From positions 1-6,214 of the forward strand of contig CAIYTL010000234.1 of assembly GCA_903929105.1 (NCBI GenBank): a stretch of 6,214 nucleotides of DNA. Direction: 5' to 3'. The translations under genes and the position numbers were made by a program. Below the pieces are notes generated by a model. That model saw only the letters and a program-made list of their open reading frames with translations, was not told the DNA's origin and did not search any database. Below, piece by piece: positions 1 to 5,485 of this stretch; position 1 is the first letter of the stretch; every line of letters starts with the position of its first letter. This stretch comes from an uncultured Micrococcales bacterium (lineage in GTDB: Bacteria > Actinomycetota > Actinomycetes > Actinomycetales > Microbacteriaceae).

Positions 1-82
1 CATAACCCTGATATGTACGGAGGTTATCGTAGGGTGGGCTCGTTACCACCAGATCAATGCAATTCCGAGGCATCTTCTGCAT
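1..82 (-). CDS. DNA amino-methyltransferase (N4/N6 type) fragment, truncated at both ends
   Basis: Read on the minus strand from base 82, this stretch is open to the window edge and encodes MQKMPRNCI followed by DLVVTSPPYDNLRTYQGY. The SPPY tetrapeptide after a hydrophobic DLVVT strand is motif IV, the catalytic motif of DNA methyltransferases that methylate the exocyclic amine of cytosine or adenine. The following DNLRTYxGY is also characteristic of this family. In beta-class enzymes motif IV lies near the N-terminus, usually after a GDC-type strand and an M-x-K-x-P helix end. The MQKMP part is present here, but the preceding GDC segment is not: the frame meets a TGA at bases 91-89, inside whiA sequence. 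The rest of the enzyme (target-recognition region, motif I) would lie left of base 1. I infer a gene cut at a junction near base 80. The ATG at 82 is probably an internal Met, not the start. Target specificity cannot be told, and no restriction partner is visible. Confidence 0.72.
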   Translation of the reverse strand, partial: MQKMPRNCIDLVVTSPPYDNLRTYQGY

Positions 83-946
83 TTGATTTCAGGGCGAGTG
101 GTAGTCGAGGCTGAACTCGACACCGCTCAACTTGCCCGCCGAGTTACCAAAGACCTAGTTGAGCTCTATGGCATCGAGAGCGAACTCGCCGTTATCTCAC
201 CCAGTGGCATTCGACGCGGCAGTCGCTACCAGATTCGAGTTGTCAAAGCAGGCGATGTTTTGGCTAGGCAAACCGGTTTGCTCGATTCACGTGGGCGACC
301 AGTGCGCGGCCTACCCGCAACCTTGGTCTCTGGTTCAGTTGCTGAAGCTCAAGCTGTTTGGCGCGGAGCATTTTTGTCGCACGGTTCGTTGACTGACCCG
401 GGTCGCTCTGCAGCCTTAGAAATCACAGCGCCGGGCAATGAAGCAGCTATGGCTCTGGTTGGCGTGGCTCGCCGCCTGGGCGTAATTGCTAAAGCGCGTG
501 AAGTGCGCGGAGTGTTTCGAGTAGTCGTGCGTGACGGCGAAGCTATTGCGACCATGCTCACCCAAATGGGTGCCCACAGCCAGGTTTTAAAGTGGGAAGA
601 AATGCGTTTGCGCCGCGAGGTTCGCGCCACAGCAAACCGGTTAGCTAACTTTGACGATGCTAATCTGCGCCGCTCAGCCCAGGCGGCAGTCGCATCAGGC
701 GCCCGCGTGGCCAGAGCTCTAGAGATTTTGGCCGAAGATGTTCCTGACCATTTGAAATATGCGGGTGAACTTCGATTGCAGCACAAGCAGGCAAGCCTAG
801 ACGAGCTCGGTCACCTCTCTGACCCGCCAATGACTAAAGACGCAATAGCTGGGCGCATCCGTCGTCTGTTAGCCATGGCCGATAAAAAAGCTTCAGACTT
901 GGGAATCCCCGGCACAGATGCTTTTTTGCCCGACGATATCGATTAG
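83..946 (+). CDS. whiA: WhiA, sporulation/cell-division transcriptional regulator, 5'-truncated
   Basis: WhiA is a DNA-binding protein found across Gram-positive bacteria. It combines a LAGLIDADG homing-endonuclease-like fold with a C-terminal helix-turn-helix, and in Streptomyces it acts with WhiB on division genes. Counting from base 83, I recognise GRVVVEAELDT at the front, the ARQTGLLDSRGRPVRGLP segment, the LAGLIDADG-like WRGAFLSHGSLTDPGRSAALE (about residues 93-113), the conserved RREVRATANRLANFDDANLRRS, and the C-terminal HTH region with QASLDELGHLSDPPMTKDAIAGRIRRLL. Family members are about 325 residues and start roughly 35-40 residues before the GGRVVVEAE block. Here recognisable WhiA sequence begins only at LHLISGR (CTG CAT at 77-82). 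Bases 2-76 stay open in this frame but encode nothing WhiA-like, so the TTG at 83 is merely the first possible start codon, not a credible native one. The C-terminus is complete. Identity is secure; the missing 5' end is probably an artefact of the junction. Confidence 0.93.
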   Translation: MISGRVVVEAELDTAQLARRVTKDLVELYGIESELAVISPSGIRRGSRYQIRVVKAGDVLARQTGLLDSRGRPVRGLPATLVSGSVAEAQAVWRGAFLSHGSLTDPGRSAALEITAPGNEAAMALVGVARRLGVIAKAREVRGVFRVVVRDGEAIATMLTQMGAHSQVLKWEEMRLRREVRATANRLANFDDANLRRSAQAAVASGARVARALEILAEDVPDHLKYAGELRLQHKQASLDELGHLSDPPMTKDAIAGRIRRLLAMADKKASDLGIPGTDAFLPDDID

Positions 947-987
947 ATTTAACTAAGCAAGTCAAACCGCGATCTAAGGAGCCCCAA

Positions 988-1611
988 ATGGGTCTTTACA
1001 CCCTTCCTGACCTCAGCTACGACTACGGAGACCTCGCACCTGCGATCTCAGGTCGCATCATGGAGCTTCACCACAGCAAGCACCACTTGGCCTATGTGAA
1101 CGGTGCAAATGCAGCGCTCAGCAGCCTTGAAGATGCTCGCGACAAGAACGACTTCACCTGGGTGAACAAACTTCAAAAAGACTTGGCCTTCAACTTGGCT
1201 GGTCACGTAAACCACACAGTTTTCTGGAACAACCTTTCACCCGAAGGCGGCGACAAGCCAGACGGTGACCTTGGCGCAGCAATCGACAACTTCTTTGGTT
1301 CATACGACGCTTTTCGAGCACACTTCACAGCCTCTGCACTCGGAATTCAGGGCAGCGGATGGGCGATTCTAGCCTGGGACGTTCTAGGCGAAAAGCTAAT
1401 CATCGAGCAGCTTTATGACCACCAGGGCAACTTGGCACCGGCCAGCATTCCACTTTTGATGCTTGACATGTGGGAGCACGCTTTCTATCTCGACTATGTC
1501 AACGTAAAAGCAGACTATGTAAAGGCGTTTTGGACCATCGTTTCTTGGCCAGATGTTCAGGCACGCTTTGACGCAGCTCGCACGCAAACCAAGGGCTTAC
1601 TGCTAATCTGA
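988..1611 (+). CDS. sod: Superoxide dismutase, Fe/Mn family
   Basis: Converts superoxide to hydrogen peroxide and oxygen using Fe or Mn. The 207-residue protein is full length and collinear with the family: N-terminal helical domain with LPDLSYDYGDLAPAIS and MELHHSKHHLAYVN, then the C-terminal alpha/beta domain. The four metal ligands are present: His28 (first His of LHH), His76 (in GHVNHTVFW), and Asp160 and His164 (in DMWEHAFYLDY). The GIQGSGW segment (119-125) is also conserved. His145 in YDHQGN sits where human MnSOD has Gln143, as in the mycobacterial SodA type, so Fe, Mn or cambialistic use is possible. There is no signal peptide, so a cytoplasmic location is expected, although the mycobacterial homologue is exported without one. 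The start is supported by TAAGGAG at 975-981, six bases before the ATG. The gene follows whiA by 41 bases and precedes gap by 103. Confidence 0.96.
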   Translation: MGLYTLPDLSYDYGDLAPAISGRIMELHHSKHHLAYVNGANAALSSLEDARDKNDFTWVNKLQKDLAFNLAGHVNHTVFWNNLSPEGGDKPDGDLGAAIDNFFGSYDAFRAHFTASALGIQGSGWAILAWDVLGEKLIIEQLYDHQGNLAPASIPLLMLDMWEHAFYLDYVNVKADYVKAFWTIVSWPDVQARFDAARTQTKGLLLI

Positions 1612-1682
1612 TATTAGATTTTCCACCCGACGGCGCGTGGCAAACCCAAACAAAAGCTACACACAATAAAAACGTGCGCTTT

Positions 1683-1692
1683 TTGGCGCCAA
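1683..1692. repeat. 10-base palindrome TTGGCGCCAA upstream of gap
   Basis: TTGGCGCCAA is a perfect palindrome 22 bases before the gap ATG. It lies in a T-rich/A-rich context that extends the symmetry imperfectly (TTT on the left, TAA on the right). It could be an operator-like site or part of a weak hairpin; no known regulator is recognised. A similar motif, CGCTTTTTGGGCGCAA (4743-4758), lies upstream of secG. Confidence 0.3.
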
Positions 1693-1714
1693 TAAAAAAT
1701 CGGGAGACAACCAC

Positions 1715-2722
1715 ATGACAACTCGTGTTGGAATCAACGGCTTTGGCCGTATTGGTCGTAACTACCTTCGCGCACTTCTTGCGTCAGGTGCAGATCTAGA
1801 GATCGTCGCTGTAAACGACTTGAGCGACCCTAAGGGTCTAGCCCACCTTCTAAAGTATGACTCGGTCACAGGCCGTCTTGCCGAAGAAGTTCGTGTTGAA
1901 GGCGACACCATCATTGTCGGCAGCCAGACCATCAAGGTTCTTGCCGAGCGCGACCCAGCAAACCTCGGATGGGGCGCTTTGGGTGTTGACATCGTTATCG
2001 AGTCAACCGGTCGTTTCACCAACGCCGAAGACGCCAAGAAGCACATCGAAGCTGGCGCAAAGAAGGTTCTAATCTCTGCTCCTGCAACCGGCGAAGACGC
2101 AACTTTCGTTATCGGTGTGAACGAGCAGCTTTATGACCCTGCAAACCACCACATCATCTCAAACGCTTCTTGCACCACAAACTGCTTGGCTCCACTTGCC
2201 AAGGTGTTTAACGACAAGTTCGGCATCGAGAACGGTTTGATGACCACCATTCACGCTTACACCGCTGACCAGAACCTTCAAGATGGCCCTCACAGCGACC
2301 TTCGTCGTGCACGTGCCGCAGCTATCAACATTGTTCCTTCATCAACCGGTGCAGCTAAGGCAATCGGCCTAGTCCTGCCAGAGCTAAAGGGCAAGCTTGA
2401 CGGCTTTGCACTTCGTGTTCCAGTGCCAACCGGTTCGATCACCGACCTAACCTTGGTTAGCAAGACCACCGTGACTGTTGAAGAAATCAAGGCTGCCTAC
2501 AAGGCTGCAGCAGCAGAGGGCCCGCTAAAGGGCATCTTGAAGTACACCGAAGACGAGATCGTTTCAAGCGACATCGTAACCGACCCACACTCGTCAATCT
2601 TTGACGCAGGTTTGGTCAAGGTTATCGGCAACACTGTCAAGATCAGCTCGTGGTATGACAACGAGTGGGGCTACTCAAACCGCTTGGTTGACCTCACTGT
2701 TCTCGTAGCAAACAAGCTCTAA
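1715..2722 (+). CDS. gap: Glyceraldehyde-3-phosphate dehydrogenase, type I, NAD-dependent
   Basis: Oxidises glyceraldehyde 3-phosphate to 1,3-bisphosphoglycerate with NAD+ and phosphate, in the cytoplasm. The 335-residue length is normal for the family. The N-terminal Rossmann fold shows GINGFGRIGR (6-15) and the acidic Asp35 after the second strand, which favours NAD over NADP. The catalytic block SNASCTTNCLAP carries Cys153, and His180 lies in MTTIHAYTADQ as its general base. The phosphate-binding and S-loop region DGPHSDLRRARAAAINIVPSSTGAAKA follows, and the C-terminus has the typical WYDNEWGYSNRLVDL. A ribosome binding site GGGAG at 1702-1706 lies eight bases before the ATG. It heads the gap-pgk-tpiA glycolytic cluster, with pgk starting 24 bases downstream. 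The 103-base spacer upstream is the likeliest place for an operon promoter, although I cannot point to convincing -35/-10 boxes there. Confidence 0.98.
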   Translation: MTTRVGINGFGRIGRNYLRALLASGADLEIVAVNDLSDPKGLAHLLKYDSVTGRLAEEVRVEGDTIIVGSQTIKVLAERDPANLGWGALGVDIVIESTGRFTNAEDAKKHIEAGAKKVLISAPATGEDATFVIGVNEQLYDPANHHIISNASCTTNCLAPLAKVFNDKFGIENGLMTTIHAYTADQNLQDGPHSDLRRARAAAINIVPSSTGAAKAIGLVLPELKGKLDGFALRVPVPTGSITDLTLVSKTTVTVEEIKAAYKAAAAEGPLKGILKYTEDEIVSSDIVTDPHSSIFDAGLVKVIGNTVKISSWYDNEWGYSNRLVDLTVLVANKL

Positions 2723-2746
2723 AGCAAAAAGGTTAATCGGTTTAGC

Positions 2747-3952
2747 ATGCGAAACCTCGCCTCATTGCCGTCGCTTGACGGCAAGCGCGTCATTATTCGT
2801 TGTGATTTGAATGTGCCACTTGATGGCGACCGAATTACTGACGACGGCCGCATCGTTGCATCGGTTCCGACCATCAAATATCTAGTCGAGCAGGGCGCCA
2901 AGGTTGTTGTGATTTCACACCTTGGCCGCCCTGACGGCGAGCCTAACCCAAAGTATTCTTTGGCACCTGCCGCTGCTCGCTTGGGTGAATTGCTTGGTCA
3001 GCCGGTTTTCTTTGCCACTGACACCGTTGGCAGCGATGCTCGCGGCGCAGTCAAGGCTTTGGCAAATGGGGGAGTTGTGGTTCTTGAGAACCTTCGCTTC
3101 AACGCTGCCGAGACCAGCAAAGATGCAGCTGAGCGCGAGGTTTTTGCAGCCAAACTGGCTGAGTTCGGCGAGTTTTTTGTTAGCGATGGCTTTGGTGTGG
3201 TTCACCGCAAACAGGCCAGCGTTTATGAACTAGCAAAGGCCCTGCCAAGCGTAGGCGGCTTTTTGATTGAAAAAGAACTAGATGTTCTGACTCGACTAAC
3301 CAAGACCCCTGAACGCCCATATGCGGTTGTTTTGGGTGGTTCAAAAGTCTCAGACAAACTTGGTGTTATCGACCACCTGTTGCCACACGTTAATCAGTTG
3401 CTAATCGGCGGCGGAATGGTTTTCACATTCTTAGCAGCTCAAGGACACAAAGTAGGCAAGAGCCTACTTGAGGTTGACCAAATCGAAACCTGCCAGAACT
3501 ATCTGAAACGCGCCGCAGAGTTGGGCGTTGAGGTTGTTTTGCCAACCGACATCGTAGTTGCATCTAAGTTTGGCGCTGACGCTGAGGTTGCTGATACTGC
3601 GGCCGATGCGATCGAGAGCAGCCCGATTGGCGACACCGGATTGGGTCTAGACATTGGCCCTGAAAGCGCCAAAAACTTTGCTGCAAAAGTCGCAGCGGCA
3701 AAAACGGTCTTTTGGAACGGCCCAATGGGCGTTTTTGAAATCGCGGCTTTTGCTAACGGAACCAAAGCAGTTGCCCAGGCTCTCACCGAAGTAAACGGCC
3801 TTAGCGTAGTTGGCGGTGGCGATTCTGCCGCAGCCGTTCGCATCTTGGGTTTTGCTGACGAACAGTTCGGTCACATTTCGACCGGCGGTGGCGCCAGTCT
3901 CGAATTTCTAGAAGGAAAAGCCTTGCCTGGCTTGGAGGTTTTAAATGACTAA
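2747..3952 (+). CDS. pgk: Phosphoglycerate kinase
   Basis: Transfers the acyl phosphate of 1,3-bisphosphoglycerate to ADP, giving ATP and 3-phosphoglycerate; it is the step directly after gap. The 401-residue protein has both PGK lobes. The N-terminal substrate lobe shows RCDLNVP (18-24), SHLGRP (57-62), ENLRF and the SDGFGVVHRKQASVYE segment usual in actinobacteria. The C-terminal nucleotide lobe shows GGSKVSDKLGVI, IGGGMVFTFL, WNGPMGVFE (from Trp323), GGGDSAAAV (from Gly356) and the closing HISTGGGASLEFLEGKALPGLEVL. The ATG at 2747 fits the family N-terminus, and no other in-frame start codon lies just upstream. Its Shine-Dalgarno is poor: the nearest purine run, AAAAAGG (2726-2732), is 14 bases away, so translation may depend partly on ribosomes leaving gap. 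The 3' end overlaps tpiA by 8 bases. Confidence 0.98.
   Translation: MRNLASLPSLDGKRVIIRCDLNVPLDGDRITDDGRIVASVPTIKYLVEQGAKVVVISHLGRPDGEPNPKYSLAPAAARLGELLGQPVFFATDTVGSDARGAVKALANGGVVVLENLRFNAAETSKDAAEREVFAAKLAEFGEFFVSDGFGVVHRKQASVYELAKALPSVGGFLIEKELDVLTRLTKTPERPYAVVLGGSKVSDKLGVIDHLLPHVNQLLIGGGMVFTFLAAQGHKVGKSLLEVDQIETCQNYLKRAAELGVEVVLPTDIVVASKFGADAEVADTAADAIESSPIGDTGLGLDIGPESAKNFAAKVAAAKTVFWNGPMGVFEIAAFANGTKAVAQALTEVNGLSVVGGGDSAAAVRILGFADEQFGHISTGGGASLEFLEGKALPGLEVLND
3932..3938 (+). promoter_or_regulatory. Ribosome binding site of tpiA inside the end of pgk
   Basis: The sequence TTGGAGG ends six bases before the tpiA ATG at 3945. Its GGAGG core is the strongest Shine-Dalgarno match in the cluster. 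It lies within the last codons of pgk (encoding LEVL), and the two reading frames overlap by 8 bases. The arrangement suggests translational coupling and fixes the tpiA start. Confidence 0.75.
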
Positions 3953-4730
3953 TCGCGTGCCACTGATCACCGGCAACTGGAAGATGAACCTTGACCACCA
4001 GCAGGCCTTGGCTCTAGTGCAAAAACTTGCCTGGTCTCTAAAAGACGCGGGTCACAACTATGCCGAGGCAGAGGTTGCGGTGTTCCCACCGTTCACCGAT
4101 CTTCGCAGCGTTCAGACCCTTATCGACGCTGACAAGTTCGAAATCGGCCTTGGCGCACAAGACCTTTCAAAGTTCGACAGTGGCGCCTACACAGGCGAAA
4201 TTTCGGGCGCGTTCTTGAAGAAGCTAGACGTCAAATATGTTTTGATTGGCCACAGTGAACGCCGTCAGTACCACAACGAATCTGACGCCGATGTTCAGGC
4301 TAAAACTGCAGCTGCTTTTCGCCACGGCATCGTGCCTGTAATCTGCGTCGGCGAAACGCTCGAAGAACTTGAAACTGAAGGCCAAAGCGCTGTGCCGATT
4401 CGTCAAACTCTGGCTGCCCTAGCCGGCCACGACAAGGTTGGCGACTTTGTAATTGCCTACGAACCGGTCTGGGCGATCGGCACCGGCAAAGTAGCAACCG
4501 CCGAAGAGGCAGCATCAGTTGCTGGCAAAATTCGCGAGGCCATTGCAAGCGAACACGGCGCCGAAGTAGCAGCGGCGACTCGCATTCTTTATGGCGGTTC
4601 GGTCAAGGCCGCGAACGTTGCTGGCTTCTTGCGTAGCCCAGAAGTTGACGGTGTTTTGGTTGGTGGCGCCAGCCTTGACGCCGATGAGTTCAGCGGCATT
4701 GCGCGCTTTCAGAAGCACATAGCTTTATAA
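3945..4730 (+). CDS. tpiA: Triosephosphate isomerase
   Basis: Interconverts dihydroxyacetone phosphate and glyceraldehyde 3-phosphate in glycolysis and gluconeogenesis. The 261-residue protein is a complete single-domain TIM barrel. Visible catalytic and binding elements are Asn11 and Lys13 in GNWKMN, the electrophilic His103 in IGHSERRQYH, the general base Glu173 in AYEPVWAIGTGK (which leads into the mobile lid loop 6), and the phosphate-binding YGGSVKAAN (216-224) and GVLVGGASLD near the C-terminus. Translation starts inside pgk, and a strong GGAGG lies in the pgk tail. secG follows after 42 bases. All key residues are present and nothing is odd. Confidence 0.98.
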   Translation: MTNRVPLITGNWKMNLDHQQALALVQKLAWSLKDAGHNYAEAEVAVFPPFTDLRSVQTLIDADKFEIGLGAQDLSKFDSGAYTGEISGAFLKKLDVKYVLIGHSERRQYHNESDADVQAKTAAAFRHGIVPVICVGETLEELETEGQSAVPIRQTLAALAGHDKVGDFVIAYEPVWAIGTGKVATAEEAASVAGKIREAIASEHGAEVAAATRILYGGSVKAANVAGFLRSPEVDGVLVGGASLDADEFSGIARFQKHIAL

Positions 4731-4762
4731 TTTTCTTTAGCCCGCTTTTTGGGCGCAAATTT

Positions 4763-4767
4763 AAGGA
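4763..4767 (+). promoter_or_regulatory. Ribosome binding site deciding the secG start
   Basis: AAGGA lies five bases before the ATG at 4773. This favours that ATG over the in-frame TTG at 4749. A start at 4749 would add eight unsupported residues and begin within a small GC-rich hairpin. Confidence 0.6.
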
Positions 4768-4772
4768 TTCTC

Positions 4773-5033
4773 ATGTTTAACGATCTATTGCCAGCGGTTC
4801 AGGTTGCACTTTTGGTGTTGCTAGGCATCACCAGTTTGCTGCTCACCCTGTTGATCTTGTTGCACAAGGGCCGCGGTGGTGGTTTGTCAGACATGTTCGG
4901 CGGAGGCATGACCTCTAACCTCAACTCATCAGGTGTCGCAGAGCGCAACCTGAACCGCATCACAGTAATCATTGGTGTGGTCTGGATCGTCGTGATCGTA
5001 GTTTTGGGTCTAATCACTCGATTCACAAACTAA
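4773..5033 (+). CDS. secG: Protein translocase subunit SecG
   Basis: Small accessory subunit of the SecYEG channel that helps SecA-driven export across the cytoplasmic membrane. From the ATG at 4773 it has 86 residues, within the family's usual 70-90. It shows the standard two-helix hairpin. Transmembrane helix 1 (about 8-30) is rich in Val and Leu and ends in LLHKGRGGGLSDMFGGG, the conserved glycine-rich cytoplasmic loop. The linker NSSGVAERNLNRIT follows, then helix 2 (about 63-82; VIIGVVWIVVIVVLGLIT). Placement right after tpiA in a gap-pgk-tpiA cluster is widespread in bacteria. An in-frame TTG at 4749 would add MGANLRIL, but the ribosome binding site and the family N-terminus favour 4773. 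Confidence 0.95.
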   Translation: MFNDLLPAVQVALLVLLGITSLLLTLLILLHKGRGGGLSDMFGGGMTSNLNSSGVAERNLNRITVIIGVVWIVVIVVLGLITRFTN

Positions 5034-5090
5034 TCGCACCCAAAGTTCAACGGCAGCAAAAGTTCTAAAAAGGTCTAAAGGGGATTTCAC

Positions 5091-5477
5091 ATGAGCACTG
5101 GTGGATCAGCAATTCGGGGGTCGAGAATCGGCGCCGGGCCAATGGGTGAACAAGACCGCGGATACCGTGCTGAACGCGTAACCAGAAGCTACTACTGCTC
5201 AAACGGTCACGTTCAAAGCCCGCAGTTTGCATCGCACGTAGAAATCGAAGACATTCCCGAATTTCTAGATTGCCCCAACTGTGGCCTACCTGCCGGGCAA
5301 GACAAAGACAACCCGCCTGTGGTTGCTAAACATGAGCCTTATAAAACTCACTTGGCCTATGTAAAAGAGCGTCGAACCGAAGAAGAAGCCAACGAACTTC
5401 TTGAAGAGGCTGTGGCTGCTGTGCGCGAACGCCGCATTCGCCTAGCTGAGGCTGCTGCTGCGGCCGCAGCAAACTAG
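5091..5477 (+). CDS. rbpA: RNA polymerase-binding protein RbpA
   Basis: RbpA is an actinobacterial transcription factor that binds the group I/II sigma factor and core RNA polymerase and stabilises the open promoter complex. The 128-residue product has the expected order: an N-terminal tail (about 1-25, with RGSRIGAGPMG), a zinc-binding core with probable ligands Cys36 and His40 (YYCSNGH) and Cys61 and Cys64 (CPNCG), a basic linker (AKHEPYKTH, about 79-87), and the sigma-interacting helices YVKERRTEEEANELLEEAVAAVRERR (about 90-115). The C-terminus is an alanine run (AEAAAAAAAN) encoded by GCT/GCG/GCC/GCA codons that form a perfect palindrome. AAAGGGG at 5077-5083, seven bases before the ATG, supports the start. 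It is last in the plus-strand series, and its stop is 8 bases from the stop of convergent pgl. A structural role for the alanine tail is not established. Confidence 0.95.
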   Translation: MSTGGSAIRGSRIGAGPMGEQDRGYRAERVTRSYYCSNGHVQSPQFASHVEIEDIPEFLDCPNCGLPAGQDKDNPPVVAKHEPYKTHLAYVKERRTEEEANELLEEAVAAVRERRIRLAEAAAAAAAN

Positions 5478-5482
5478 TTTTT
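5456..5482 (+). terminator. Candidate intrinsic terminator of the rbpA transcript
   Basis: Bases 5456-5471 (TGCTGCGGCCGCAGCA) are a perfect 16-base palindrome able to fold as a six-pair GC-rich stem with a GGCC loop. Six bases later comes a run of five T (5478-5482). An alternative AGCAAA/TTTGCT stem (5468-5473 with 5480-5485) overlaps it. The hairpin lies inside the last codons and the T run lies just after the stop, as expected for a terminator squeezed between convergent genes. The gap between stem and T run is longer than ideal and the T run is short, so this is a modest call. Confidence 0.4.
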
Positions 5483-5485
5483 GCT

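Noticed and set aside
2..82. Plus-strand extension of the WhiA frame to the window edge (no stop in bases 2-82)
   Set aside because: Its translation before LHLISGR has no resemblance to the conserved WhiA N-terminus, while the opposite strand of the same bases reads as a clear methyltransferase.
921..960. sod promoter with a TAGATT -10 box at 944-949 or TTAACT at 949-954
   Set aside because: The -10 boxes match only 3-4 of 6 consensus positions and no good -35 lies 16-18 bases upstream. AT-rich sequence around a stop codon readily gives such matches.
1568..1573. TTGACG as a -35 box for a gap promoter
   Set aside because: It lies inside the sod coding region, with no -10-like sequence 16-18 bases downstream and about 140 bases before gap.
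1603..1622. Terminator after sod (AATCT...AGATT inverted repeat followed by TT)
   Set aside because: The five-pair stem is AT-rich and would be unstable, the T run is very short, and two competing pairings exist. Not strong enough to call.
2915..3233. Open frames of about 100 codons opposite and alongside pgk, and similar ones over the other genes
   Set aside because: They overlap clearly conserved proteins, have no recognisable domains or ribosome binding sites, and are explained as out-of-frame reading of real genes.
4739..4760. Terminator between tpiA and secG (GCCC-GCTTTTT-GGGC)
   Set aside because: Only four pairs, and the T run is in the loop, with no T run directly after the stem. 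The spacing and the good secG ribosome binding site suggest continued operon transcription.
4749..4772. Upstream TTG start of secG adding MGANLRIL
   Set aside because: No ribosome binding site precedes it, it begins within a small hairpin, and SecG N-termini fit the ATG at 4773, which has AAGGA five bases before it.
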